In this document: piece after piece, positions 15,026 through 25,419 of the stretch | How positions within the stretch are numbered: the stretch's first letter is position 1 | Layout: every line of letters begins with the position of its first letter | Assembly: GCA_023252195.1 (NCBI GenBank) | Contig: JAHEXI010000008.1 | Location: forward strand, 61,679-96,979 | Direction: 5' to 3' | DNA from: Pseudonocardiales bacterium | GTDB lineage: Bacteria; Actinomycetota; Actinomycetes; Mycobacteriales; Pseudonocardiaceae | Length of the DNA: 35,301 bases | Position numbers and translations under genes: made by a program | Notes under the pieces: generated by a model | What the model was told of the DNA's origin: nothing | Databases searched by the model: none | What the model saw: only the letters and a program-made list of their open reading frames with translations

Positions 15026-15070
15026 TGGAGCGGGTGACGGGAATCGAACCCGCGTCTAGAGCTTGGGAAG
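15026..15070 (-). other. Putative attachment site (3' half of tRNA-Gly)
   Basis: The integrase gene stops 78 bp away and points at the tRNA 3' end, as in elements that integrate by recombination within a tRNA gene and restore it. The crossover core should lie between the anticodon loop and the CCA end. Its exact limits need the second att copy, which is not in view. Confidence 0.5.
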
Positions 15071-15099
15071 CTCTCATTCTACCATTAAACTACACCCGC
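15026..15099 (-). tRNA. tRNA-Gly(CCC)
   Basis: Read on the minus strand, acceptor stem GCGGGTG (15099-15093) pairs with CACCCGC (15036-15030), followed by discriminator T and an encoded CCA (15028-15026). The anticodon stem GAGCT-type helix encloses TTCCCAA, giving anticodon CCC (15067-15065). The T-arm GCGGGTTCGATTCCCGT is canonical. The gene is complete, so integration has left a functional tRNA. It lies upstream of dcd on the opposite strand. Confidence 0.96.
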
Positions 15100-15256
15100 G
15101 GCGCGGCCTGAGCCTAGCATGGTCACGATCTGTAGCCGCCGAGCTGGTCTGCTGTCTGCCAGCTCATCCTCGCCACGATGTTACCTTCTGTGACCGTTTC
15201 TGAAGGACTGGCCTCAGTGATGAGGCTGTGGCCGGGTGGCGACCCACACCGCCGAC

Positions 15257-15262
15257 TAGGGT
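15257..15262 (+). promoter_or_regulatory. -10 box (TAGGGT) of dcd
   Basis: TAGGGT lies seven bases before the dcd GTG, so the transcript should start at or next to the start codon (a leaderless message). I see no good -35 match. Confidence 0.5.
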
Positions 15263-15268
15263 GTCGGC

Positions 15269-15850
15269 GTGCTGCTGTCCGATCGGGATCTGCGGGCCGA
15301 GATCAATGCTGGGCGCCTGGGTATCGAGCCGTTCGACGTGAAGTTGCTCCAGCCGTCCAGCATCGATGTTCGGCTGGACCGCTTCTTCCGCGTGTTCGTC
15401 AACACCAAGTACACCCACATCGACCCTTCGTTGCAGCAGGACGAGCTGACCTCGTTGGTCGAGCCCGAGGGTGACGAGCCCTTTGTGCTTCATCCCGGCG
15501 AGTTCGTCCTCGGGTCGACGTTTGAGCAGATCACGTTGCCCGACGACCTGGCTGGGCGACTCGAAGGGAAATCGAGCCTGGGCCGGCTCGGGTTGCTGAC
15601 ACACTCCACGGCGGGCTTCATCGATCCTGGTTTCAGCGGCCACATCACCTTGGAGTTGTCCAACGTGGCGAACCTGCCGATCACGCTGTGGCCCGGAATG
15701 AAGATCGGGCAGCTGTGTCTGTTCCGGCTGTCCAGTCCTGCCGAGCATCCGTACGGCAGTGCCGGCGTGGGCTCCCGCTACCAAGGGCAGCGCGGGCCTA
15801 CCCCGTCGAAGGCCTATCTCAACTTCCAACGCGTGGACACCCGCCGCTGA
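15269..15850 (+). CDS. dcd: dCTP deaminase, probably bifunctional dCTP deaminase/dUTPase
   Basis: This 193-residue trimeric dUTPase-fold enzyme has [17 protein letters not shown] (28-43), the phosphate-binding [11 protein letters not shown] (99-109), the catalytic glutamate E129 in [14 protein letters not shown], and the C-terminal [13 protein letters not shown] lid motif. It converts dCTP to dUTP; actinobacterial members such as the M. tuberculosis enzyme also hydrolyse dUTP to dUMP, feeding dTMP synthesis. The GTG start sits seven bases after a TAGGGT -10, consistent with a leaderless mRNA. It follows tRNA-Gly, the chromosomal side of the integration site. The length is normal and it is intact. 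Confidence 0.95.
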   Translation: MLLSDRDLRAEINAGRLGIEPFDVKLLQPSSIDVRLDRFFRVFVNTKYTHIDPSLQQDELTSLVEPEGDEPFVLHPGEFVLGSTFEQITLPDDLAGRLEGKSSLGRLGLLTHSTAGFIDPGFSGHITLELSNVANLPITLWPGMKIGQLCLFRLSSPAEHPYGSAGVGSRYQGQRGPTPSKAYLNFQRVDTRR

Positions 15851-15858
15851 GTTCAGCC

Positions 15859-15902
15859 GTCAACCAACTCTTGACATGGCGGTTCGTCAAGTGATAGTTG
15901 AC
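15859..15902. promoter_or_regulatory. Double GTCAA-N7-TTGAC operator over a leaderless promoter
   Basis: GTCAA-N7-TTGAC occurs twice, at 15859-15875 and 15886-15902, with a 27-bp period. The second half of copy one provides a -35 (TTGACA, 15871-15876). A 17-bp spacer leads to -10 ATAGTT (15894-15899) inside copy two, and the ATG of the next gene is at 15905, where transcription should start. Binding at either copy would block the promoter. The motif is close to but not a HAIR element: the core is TTGAC not TTGAG, and the spacing differs. Confidence 0.72.
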
Positions 15903-15904
15903 GC

Positions 15905-16639
15905 ATGACACTAGACGAGCTCATCAGCCAGACCCGCGCTGAAACGCAGAGTCTTGACCCGCTTGATTTGCTGGCTGGCGCGGCGCGCCGGCAGCAGGAG
16001 CTGTTCGATGTCGCGGATAACCTGCTCAATTACTTCGTTCAGGAGGCACGGGCCGCCGAGTGCTCATGGTCCCAGATCGGCACCGCGCTCGGTGTCAGTA
16101 GGCAGGCAGCTCAGCAGCGCCACTCCGCGTTGCGTTCGTTGATCGGCAAATTTGTCGGCGGCGCAGAATTCGCCATGGGGCACATGTTCAAGCGGTTCAC
16201 CTTCCGAGCGCGACGGGTCGTTGTGCTCGGCCAGGAAGAGGCCCGGATGTTGCGCCATGATTTCATGGGCACTGAGCACCTTCTGCTAGGTCTGCTCGCC
16301 GAGGGCGAGGGCCTTGCGGCGCAGACTCTCCAGCAGGCGGGCATCACGTTGGATGCGGTCCGGGCCGAGGTTGAGGAGATCATCGGCTGCGGAGCGGAAA
16401 CGCCACGAGGACACATACCGTTCACGCCGCGGGCCAAGAAGGCATTGGAGCTGGCGCTGCGCGAGGCCCAGCACCTGGGCCATAACTTCATCGGCACCGA
16501 GCACGTCCTACTCGGCTTGATCCGCGAAGGTGAAGGCGCGGCTGTTCAGGTATTAGTCAAGCTGGGCGCAGACCTCAACGAGCTCCGCACTAACGTGCTG
16601 GTTCTGGTCAAGGAATCGCCGCCATCCGGAACCGAATAG
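15905..16639 (+). CDS. HTH-ClpN fusion protein (ClpC-type N-domain without ATPase)
   Basis: This protein has 244 residues. An N-terminal helical region contains a helix-turn-helix (SWSQIGTALGVSRQAAQQRH, about 54-73). Residues 95-240 are a double Clp N repeat nearly matching the ClpC N-domain (MFKRFTFRARRVVVLGQEEARML, then GTEHLLLGLL, then HIPFTPRAKKALELALREAQ, then GTEHVLLGLIREGEGAAVQVLVKLGADLN). There is no AAA+ module. In ClpC this domain docks adaptors and phosphoarginine-tagged substrates, so this could be a transcription factor that senses or sequesters Clp partners. No Shine-Dalgarno is present and the ATG coincides with the predicted transcript start. The double inverted repeat suggests autoregulation. 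The end is convergent with the FeS oxidoreductase. Confidence 0.88.
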   Translation: MTLDELISQTRAETQSLDPLDLLAGAARRQQELFDVADNLLNYFVQEARAAECSWSQIGTALGVSRQAAQQRHSALRSLIGKFVGGAEFAMGHMFKRFTFRARRVVVLGQEEARMLRHDFMGTEHLLLGLLAEGEGLAAQTLQQAGITLDAVRAEVEEIIGCGAETPRGHIPFTPRAKKALELALREAQHLGHNFIGTEHVLLGLIREGEGAAVQVLVKLGADLNELRTNVLVLVKESPPSGTE

Positions 16640-16670
16640 CGGTTTCGGCCTCGCGCAAAACGCTATTCGG
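16632..16670. terminator. Bidirectional hairpin formed by both stop-codon regions
   Basis: CCGAATAGCG (16632-16641) pairs with CGCTATTCGG (16661-16670) over a 19-nt loop. The TAG stop of the HTH-ClpN gene lies in the left arm and the TAG of the convergent FeS gene in the right arm. There is no strong T-tract, so termination strength is uncertain, but the symmetric position between converging genes supports this role. Confidence 0.6.
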
Positions 16671-18876
16671 AACCGATTGGCGGTGTCGGCGCGCTGCGTT
16701 TGACGCTGGTGAGTAGGAGTTGGGCTACGTCGAGGACTTCGGTCTGGTTGGCGGCGGTGCCTTCGGCCTCCCTCGTGGTGAGGCCGTCGGTGAGCATCAC
16801 TCTGCAAAACGGGCAGCCGGTGGCGATCGCGGACGTCCCGGTGGCGATCGCCTCGTCGACCCGGTCGAGGTTGACCCGCTTGCCGATGCGCTCCTCCATC
16901 CACATCCGGGCGCCCCCGGCGCCGCAGCACATCGAACGGTCGCCGTGCCGGGGCATCTCCGTCAGCTGCGCACCGGACGCGCCGACCAGCTCGCGTGGCG
17001 GTGAGTAGACCTCGTTGTGCCTGCCCAGATAACACGGATCGTGGTAGGTGACCGCGGGTCCGTCAGCCGCCGGGACCGGGACCAGCCGCTTGTCCCGCAC
17101 CAGTTGGTTGAGCAGCTGGGTGTGGTGCACCACTTCGTAGTGCCCATCGAGCTGCGGATACTCCCGGCCCAGCGTATTGAAGCAGTGCGGGCAAGTCGTC
17201 ACGATTTTTCGACGGCCCGGCTCGCGGCCTTCGAAAGCCATGTTGAGCACCTCAACGTTCTGTTGCGCCAGCATCTGGAACAAGAATTCGTTGCCTGATC
17301 GGCGGGCCGGATCCCCGTTGCAGGTCTCACCGTCCCCGAGCACCACGTAGTTGACCCCGGCGATGTGCAGCAACTCGGCGGTGGCCCGCACCGTGCGCTT
17401 GGCGTTGTCGTCGTAGGCGCCGGCGCAGCCGATCCAGAACAGGTACTCCACGTCCGCGGGCAACGTCTCGTCGGTCAACTGCGGGACCTTGAAGTCCAGG
17501 CCTTTCGCCCAGTCCATCCGGGCGGACTGGTTCTGCCCCCACGGGTTGCCCTTGTTCTCCAGGTTGCGGAACAGCGTGCCCAGCTCGGTGGGGAACTCCG
17601 CCTCGATCATCACCTGGTAGCGGCGCATGTCGACAATGTGGTCGACATGCTCGATATCCACGGGGCACTGCTCCACGCAGGCCCCGCAGGTGGTGCAGGA
17701 CCACAGCACGTCCGGATCGATCACCCCGCCGGTTTCGGCGGTACCGACCAGCGGGCGGGTGGCCTGCTCCGGGCCCGATCCCGGAACCCGGCCGAAGCCC
17801 GACTCGGGCACGTGGTGCCCGTTGCCTGCGGCCAGCGCCAGCACGTCGACGTCGCTATGGTCCGGCACTGCCTGATCACCGATCAGGTAGGGCGCCTTGG
17901 CGAACAGGTGATCCCGCAGATCCATGATCACCAGCTTGGGAGACAGCGGCTTGCCGGTGTTCCACGCCGGGCACTGGCTCTGGCAGCGACCGCACTCGGT
18001 GCAGGTCGCGAAGTCCAGCATGCCCTTCCAGGTGAAGTCCTCGATCTTGCCGCGGCCGAAGACGTCGTCCTCGCCAGGGTCCTCGAAGTCGATCTCCTTG
18101 CCACCGGACTCCATCGGCAGCAGCGGGCCCAGCGCTTTGGGCATCCGCTTGGCCGCCACGTTGATCGGCGCGATGAAGATGTGCAGGTGCTTGGAGTACA
18201 GCACGATGATCAGAAATGCCAGCATGACGCCGATGTGCAGCAGCAGCCCGACGGTCTCCAGTATCTGGTTGGTCCCCGCGCCCAGCGGTGCTAGCAGCGC
18301 GGCTGCACCGTCCGAGGCGAACGCGCCGGAGCGGTAGGGGAAGGTGCCGTTGTTCACCTCGGTCCCCCGGAACAGGAACAACGTCCAGATCACATTGAAG
18401 ATCATGAACAGGATCAGCCAGGCGCCACCGGTGTGCGAGCCGTAGAAGCGTGAGGCCCGCTGCCTGCGCTCCGGCGCCTGCCGAACCCGCATCACCGCGA
18501 ACGTGATGATCGACGCCAGGACGGCCAGCGCGATGAAGTCCTGCAGGAAGCCCAGCACCGGCGAGTGCCCGATCAGCGGGATGGCGAATTGCTCGTCGAA
18601 TAGCACCCCGTACGCCTCGATGTAGACGGTGATCAGGACAACGAAGCCCCAGAAGGTGAAAAAGTGCGCCAAGCCCGGGATCGTCCAGCGCAACAGCCGC
18701 CGTTGCCCGAACACCTCGACCAGCTGGGTCCGTAGCCGCGCGCCCACGTCCGCGGTGCGGCCACCCGTCGGCTGCCCCGAACGGATCAGGGTGTAAAGCC
18801 ACCACACCCGCCGACCAGCGAAGACAAGCGTCAGGATGGTCAGCCCCAGGCCTATCACCAGTCGCACTGCCATCAC
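16663..18876 (-). CDS. Membrane-bound heterodisulfide-reductase-like FeS oxidoreductase
   Basis: This protein has 737 residues from GTG 18876, eight bases after GGAGG; ATG 18873 is equally possible. The N-terminal third has five or so membrane spans (NarI/nitrate-reductase gamma-like, about 1-230). Two 4Fe-4S ferredoxin motifs follow: CTECGRCQSQCP starting near residue 292 and CTTCGACVEQCP near 394. Two CCG (HdrB-like) cysteine-rich domains then follow, with CPHCFN, YHDPCYLGR, MCCGAGGARMW and CPFC. The protein would pass electrons between the quinone pool and a soluble partner, such as a dehydrogenase of fatty acid or hydroxy-acid metabolism. It is widely conserved in actinobacteria and its exact partner is unknown. 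The gene is intact and convergent with HTH-ClpN. Confidence 0.9.
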   Translation of the reverse strand: MMAVRLVIGLGLTILTLVFAGRRVWWLYTLIRSGQPTGGRTADVGARLRTQLVEVFGQRRLLRWTIPGLAHFFTFWGFVVLITVYIEAYGVLFDEQFAIPLIGHSPVLGFLQDFIALAVLASIITFAVMRVRQAPERRQRASRFYGSHTGGAWLILFMIFNVIWTLFLFRGTEVNNGTFPYRSGAFASDGAAALLAPLGAGTNQILETVGLLLHIGVMLAFLIIVLYSKHLHIFIAPINVAAKRMPKALGPLLPMESGGKEIDFEDPGEDDVFGRGKIEDFTWKGMLDFATCTECGRCQSQCPAWNTGKPLSPKLVIMDLRDHLFAKAPYLIGDQAVPDHSDVDVLALAAGNGHHVPESGFGRVPGSGPEQATRPLVGTAETGGVIDPDVLWSCTTCGACVEQCPVDIEHVDHIVDMRRYQVMIEAEFPTELGTLFRNLENKGNPWGQNQSARMDWAKGLDFKVPQLTDETLPADVEYLFWIGCAGAYDDNAKRTVRATAELLHIAGVNYVVLGDGETCNGDPARRSGNEFLFQMLAQQNVEVLNMAFEGREPGRRKIVTTCPHCFNTLGREYPQLDGHYEVVHHTQLLNQLVRDKRLVPVPAADGPAVTYHDPCYLGRHNEVYSPPRELVGASGAQLTEMPRHGDRSMCCGAGGARMWMEERIGKRVNLDRVDEAIATGTSAIATGCPFCRVMLTDGLTTREAEGTAANQTEVLDVAQLLLTSVKRSAPTPPIGSE

Positions 18877-19415
18877 GGCGTTCACCTCCCCGCGGTGCCC
18901 CACGTTGTCCTAGTCGCACACTACGGCTAGTTACTCGGTGGTAGCCAGGGCAGCTGGATGGTGTTGGACACGCTGTGCTGTTCCGGATCGGTTCGAGCGC
19001 CACCGAACACCAGTGATCACGAATTGGGAAGAATGAGCCGCGATCAGCGCGGCTCATTCTTCCCAAACAGCGATCATTATGTGGTCACCAACCGGTGAGC
19101 TGTGCTGCGCGCCGGCCCCAGACGTGAACCTGCAAGGCTTGATCTTCATGGCAGCAGACGTCTAAACTCTTGTCGCCTAATCGCCTTGATCGCGTTTCAA
19201 GATCGCAAATAGTGAGCAGTAACCGTACAGAATCGTACGGCCATCACTCAGCCCCGGCGATCTTGGCGCCGAGCAGGGTGATGCGCTGGTCATCGACAAC
19301 GGTGGGCGGTTGGACGAGCCTCGAGTCGGCGACCTAGCGCCGCCGATCCGTCGTACACCTTTCGGCGGCAGCTTCGCCAGCCAGCGGGGCCATCGAGGAG
19401 TAGCGAGGGCGAGCG
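18877..19415. other. Divergent intergenic region, no gene
   Basis: This lies between the FeS oxidoreductase (minus) and the amidohydrolase (plus). It contains a long perfect hairpin (listed separately) and CCGTAC-N6-GTACGG at 19223-19240, flanked by AGTGA/TCACT, a plausible operator for the amidohydrolase. No coding frame has a ribosome site or family resemblance. Confidence 0.55.
19024..19066. terminator. 19-bp perfect hairpin with 5-nt loop
   Basis: TTGGGAAGAATGAGCCGCG (19024-19042) and its exact complement (19048-19066) flank ATCAG. The fold is very stable and symmetric, resembling a bidirectional terminator. It stands upstream of both flanking genes rather than between converging ones, so it may terminate a lost or unseen transcript or be a mobile palindrome. 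Confidence 0.6.
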
Positions 19416-20368
19416 ATGCGTATCGATATCCACCCCCACTTTCTGTGCCTCGACTTCGTCAAGCACCTGCAGGGTCGCAGCGACCTGCCCACAACCGTTC
19501 GCGACGGAGGCGGCTACGTCGTCCAGTGCGTCACGGGGATGAACGTGCCGGTAATCCCGAAGATCATCGACATGGAGCAGAAGCTGCGGGAGGCTGATGA
19601 GATGGGCACCGACGTCTCGGTGCTCACCCATGCGCTGCCACCGGATATGGTCGGCGCGCCGCAACCGACGAGTGGGCCATGCGCATCAACGACGACCTGA
19701 CCCGCATCATCGATGCCTACCCAGGAAGGTTCGTTGGTTTCGCCAGCATTGGCTTCGGGAATCCGCAGCGGTCGATCGCCGAGGTGGATCGGTGCATCAA
19801 CGAACTAGGCTTCGTCGGCGTCCAAGTCTTTTCCAACATTGCCAACAGGGTGCTCGACTCCGCGGAGTTTCTGCCCATCTTGCGGCATATCGCGACACTC
19901 GGGGTGCCAATCCATCTGCACCCTCATTCGGGGGCGCCGCTGAACCTCGTCGGCATGGATGCCCCTAGCCTCGTCGTATCCCTCGGCTTTGTCTACGACA
20001 CCAGCCTGAATACTCTGCGGCTGATCCAAAGCGGCCTGTTCGACCAGGCCCCTACCCTGAAACTGATCGTGTCGCACGTGGGCGGGGTGCTGCCCTACCT
20101 CACCGGACGCATCGAGGCGGCCTTGGCCCATCCCTTCGACCATTACCTCACCAACTTGTACGTGGACAGCGTGTGCTACCACATCCAGGCACTCGAGTGC
20201 TGCTACGGCGTCATGGGCGCTTTGTACGGCACCGATCACCCGTTCGGTTCCCACCGAATCGCCGCCGAGCTCGTCGAACGGCTGGCCTGCTCACCGGCTG
20301 ACCGGGAGCTGATCTATTACGGCAACGCTGAGCGGCTCTTTGGACTCAGCGACAGGACAGGAACATGA
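19416..20368 (+). pseudogene. Amidohydrolase (ACMSD-like), single frameshift
   Basis: The metal-binding HPHF near the N-terminus (ATG 19416), followed by LPPDMVGAPQ, reads in one frame to about 19655. The protein then continues in another frame as TDEWAMRINDDLTRIIDAYPGRFVGFASIGF, IHLHPHSGAP (metal ligands), VSHVGGVLPYL and YGTDHPFG (catalytic Asp) to the stop at 20368. Adding one base near 19655-19660 gives a 317-residue amidohydrolase-2 protein of normal length. These enzymes decarboxylate or hydrolyse ring-cleavage products. The break is either real or an assembly error: an AA/AAA or a lost G would explain it. The rest of the reading frame is free of stops, which argues for recent loss or error. 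Confidence 0.85.
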
Positions 20369-20395
20369 CCGTTCATCAGCGTGCCCTCATGGATC

Positions 20396-20998
20396 ATGGT
20401 GGGTGTGACTGCGACTCGTGACGTCGTTCTCGTATCCGGTGCTCCTGGCGCGGGTAAGACGACGCTTGCCGTTCCGCTCGCCGCGGCCTTGGGACTGCCG
20501 CTGCTGTCTAAGGATCAGATCAAAGAGGCCCTCTTTGACGCCCTGGACTTCCGTTCTGACGACCTTGAGGCGTCACGTCGCACCAGCGCGGTGGCCATGG
20601 AGCTGCTGTGGACGCTCGCTGAGACGTTCCCCTCGGTAGTGCTCGAGGCGAACTTCCGGCCGGACAGTGACTACGAGCGTTCTCGGATCAACTCGCTCAA
20701 CGCGCGCCTCATCGAAGTCTATTGCGCCTGTCCGTCGGACGTGGCTGCCGAGCGGTACGCGACCCGGGCAGCCTCGGTGACTCACCACCGGGCGCACGTC
20801 TTGGCACACCTGTCCGACGACCTGCTCAACGAGTTCGATCAGCCGCTTGGAGTTGGACAGCTGATCCGGGTCGACACCACCGAGTCTGTCGACATCGCGA
20901 GCTTGGTGGCAACGATCCAGGCTGCGATCAGAGGCAGATCAGATGACGCTGTGGTGCTGGAGGTAGCGGAACATCCCGATTCCGGGCAAAACCGGTAG
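20396..20998 (+). CDS. P-loop kinase-like protein (AAA_33/Zeta-toxin-like)
   Basis: This protein has about 200 residues. Walker A GAPGAGKTTLA lies close to the N-terminus, followed by SKDQIKEALFDAL (the Asp-containing base/substrate segment of small kinases) and VVLEANFR as the Walker B-like strand. CPSDVAAERYATR and the HRAHV stretch resemble the lid. It may phosphorylate a small molecule; the substrate is unknown. Starts at GTG 20381, ATG 20396 and GTG 20405 are all possible and none has a clear ribosome site. It follows the amidohydrolase in the same direction. Its last 60 bases overlap the end of the convergent PAP2-kinase-LPG gene. Confidence 0.75.
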   Translation: MVGVTATRDVVLVSGAPGAGKTTLAVPLAAALGLPLLSKDQIKEALFDALDFRSDDLEASRRTSAVAMELLWTLAETFPSVVLEANFRPDSDYERSRINSLNARLIEVYCACPSDVAAERYATRAASVTHHRAHVLAHLSDDLLNEFDQPLGVGQLIRVDTTESVDIASLVATIQAAIRGRSDDAVVLEVAEHPDSGQNR

Positions 20999-23345
20999 CC
21001 AGTAGGTCAGCAGCCGGGATGTCAGGACTGCGGCCACGGCCGCTGTGGGTGCGACGCCCACGGCTGTGAGCCCGGCGACGAGGAGGCCTTCCACCGCGCC
21101 CAGGCCGCCGGGGGTGGGTGCGAGGTGGCCCAGGGTCTGGCCGACCACGAACACCACGAGCACCACTATCAGCGGGAAGTGGGGTTCGAATGCGGCGAGG
21201 CTGGCGGCCAGACCGAGCGCGGAGATCGTCAGGTAGCCGAATGCGCCGCCGAAGAGTTGTGCGGCGCGCAGTGGTTGGCGCAGCGTGGACCACAGCTCGC
21301 TGACCACCTGCATCGATGGGCGGATGAGCTGGCGGCGACCGAATGGGGAGCCGACGACGAGCCCGGTGACGACCAGAGCGCTGGCCACCCCCACCAGCAG
21401 TGGCCAGCCGGTGGGGATCGACACCCCCCGCAACGTCCCCGAGGCGCCGACTCCCAGGACCCCGACCAGGCACACGACGGCGGCGACGGCGCTGGTGCCG
21501 GCCAGGCTCAACAGGGTCACGCCGACGGCGAGGGACCGGCGCATGCCCAGCCGCTCCAGGTACGCGATGTTGATCCGAAGAAGCCGGCCCCGCCGGGTGT
21601 GGTGCGGCCGGTGAACGCAGCTGCGACCTGCACAGCGACGGTGCGCCAGAACGGCAACGGAGCCTGGCTGGAGCCCAGCAGCGACACCGCCGACATGCCG
21701 ATCGCCAGCAGTCCGCAGGCCACCGCCGCGGCGAGCCACCACCAGTTGGCCTCACGCAGCGAGTTCAGCACCTGCGTCAGGCTGGACAGCTGGGGCAGCA
21801 GCAGGTACACGGCGCCGCCGCCGAGTAGCAAGCCCGCAACGGTCCTGGGCCGCAGCGGGGAGCGGAATTTCGGAATCGGCCGGTCGATCCGGTCGGCGAG
21901 GGTCTCGCGCAGTTCGGTGAACAGGTAACGGCCCTGGTCGACCTGCTCGCGGATCCCGCGATGCAGCGCGAGTGGGTGCAGGTAGACCAGGGCCGTCGCG
22001 AGCTGGTCGACTGACAGTGACCGGCACGCGCTGCACACCGTGCGCTCGACCCCGACCAGCGACGCGAGCGAGACCAGTGCGTCGGCAAGGTCCTGGGCGG
22101 TGCGGGCGGGACTCGCGCCGGCCTGGCCGAAGGTGAAGTTGAGCACCCAGGGACGGCCCTGCGGGTCGAGGAGAATGTTCTCGGTTCGCAGGTCGTGGTG
22201 CGCGATCCGGGCCCGGGCCAGGGCGGCGACCTGCGCCCAGATCTCGTCCAAAACACCGAATCGGCGATCTCCGAGGGCGGCAACGTCGCGAGCCGGCGGC
22301 CCTCGATCTGGCGGTGGACCAGCAACGGCGAGCCGTGTTCGGTCTCGCAGGCCAGCACCAACGGCGGGGTGCGCAACCCGGCCCGTTCCGCGAGCAGGGT
22401 GACGAACGCCTCGTGCTCCGCCTCATGATGGGCGGTTGACAGCCGCGGCACGTCCTGAGCCTCGACCGAGGCGAGCAACCGTCTGAGCTTGTACCACGGG
22501 CCGGCACGACGGTGCATCCGCCGCACCGCCCGCGCCCGCAACGTCTCACCACTCGCCGTCGTGACCCGGAACGTCAGCGGCCCCAGCAGGTGCTGCCCGA
22601 CCGCCACCACCTCCACCGGTGCCAACCCGGCCTGCTCCAGCGCCCGGTGCACCGCTAGCACCGACGTTCGCCGGCCCGGCGTACCCGAGACCAGACGAAA
22701 CACCGTGGCGACTCCCCAGCCCAGGAAGACCCCGGCGAACACCCCGAGCGGCAGCGAGCCCTGGTAGACCTCGGCGACCCCGACAGCGACCGTGACCGCC
22801 CACCCGAGATAACGCAGCCCACGGGTCAGGTACGGCACCGCAATCGTCGCCAACGCAGCCGCGACGGCCACATGTGTGGCAGGGAACGCGAACCCGGCCG
22901 GGCCGGGAAGCCGCAGGGCGGAGTCGACCGACAACACCGCCGGTACCGGCCGGTTTCGCAGCAGCCAATCCATCACCCGCGCCAGGACCAAGGTCACAGT
23001 GCCAGCTCCGGCACACTGCAGCCCGATGCGGATGCGTTTGAGATACAGCGCCACCGCCGTGGCCCCGGCGATACCCGCCCAGGACCCGACCCAGAGCAAC
23101 CCGGACCACACCGGGCCGGACGCTGGGGGCATCGCGTCCAGCTGCTCGAAGATCGCCACCTCGACCGGGTTGATCGCCGGGATCTGGGCAAGCAGCGAAC
23201 ACAGCGTCAGCACCGCGCCCGCGGCGACGACACACACGACATCACGGGGTCGCCGTCCGATCGACAACCGCAGCATCGACTTCGGACGGCTTCCACCAGC
23301 CGGCACCCTGCGATCCGCCTGGCGAGCATTCTTCGACTCCGTCAC
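20939..23345 (-). pseudogene. PAP2-kinase-LPG-synthase-TM fusion, two frameshifts
   Basis: Starting at GTG 23345 (GGGAG five bases upstream), residues to about 250 form a multi-span PAP2-like domain ([22 protein letters not shown]). A kinase-like domain follows (HHDLRTENILLDPQGRPWVLNFTFGQAG resembles the catalytic HxDLxxxN and metal-binding loops). The remainder is a lysylphosphatidylglycerol-synthase-like flippase membrane domain. The frame breaks near 22250 (VFW / LDEIW) and near 21580 (GFF / INIAYLERLGM). Each break is repaired by one base, in a T run and a G run, which restores 803 codons with no internal stop. Full-length homologues of this architecture are known in actinobacteria. The gene is either recently inactivated or mis-sequenced. 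Confidence 0.82.
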
Positions 23346-23477
23346 ATCAACTCCCGCCCCACCACGACCACCGAATGATGGTCTTCCCGCACTGGCCGGT
23401 GTCCAGACTCCGAGGCATGGTCGGACGCAGCGGGCGGGAACAAGGCCGGCGACTCGCCCGTTAGACCCATCAGTTAG

Positions 23478-23498
23478 GTTGAGCGGGCTCCACTCAAG
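23478..23498. promoter_or_regulatory. HAIR element 1 (HspR operator) of the dnaK operon
   Basis: GTTGAGC-N7-ACTCAAG matches the HspR-associated inverted repeat CTTGAGT-N7-ACTCAAG at 12 of 14 positions. It lies 44 bp before dnaK. Confidence 0.85.
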
Positions 23499-23502
23499 TT
23501 CG

Positions 23503-23523
23503 CTTGAGTCAGTTCCAGTCAAG
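23503..23523. promoter_or_regulatory. HAIR element 2 (HspR operator) of the dnaK operon
   Basis: CTTGAGT-N7-AGTCAAG matches the HAIR consensus at 13 of 14 positions. It is centred 25 bp from element 1. Tandem HAIR boxes before dnaK are typical of actinomycetes and give strong repression by HspR, the last gene of this operon. Confidence 0.9.
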
Positions 23524-23541
23524 TTCGAAAGGGTTGCTCAC

Positions 23542-25415
<1,874 letters not shown>

Positions 25416-25419
<4 letters not shown>

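Larger units (their letters stand above)
7541..15070. mobile_element. pSAM2-like actinomycete integrative and conjugative element, recognisable core
   Basis: The gene order KorSA / Pra, small genes, FtsK-like Tra, RepSA, Xis, Int, tRNA is the defining backbone of actinomycete integrative and conjugative elements. All core genes are intact. The right end is taken to lie within the 3' half of tRNA-Gly(CCC). The left end is not identified: I searched bases 1-15000 by eye for a copy of the tRNA 3' end and saw none. The element may therefore extend left over the methyltransferase, IS110 and CHAT region, possibly past the window. Confidence 0.88.

Noticed and set aside
15859-15902. HAIR/HspR site upstream of HTH-ClpN
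   Set aside because: The half-site is TTGAC not TTGAG, and the CTTGAC/GTCAAG spacing is one base longer than HAIR; the GTCAA-N7-TTGAC description fits two copies exactly.
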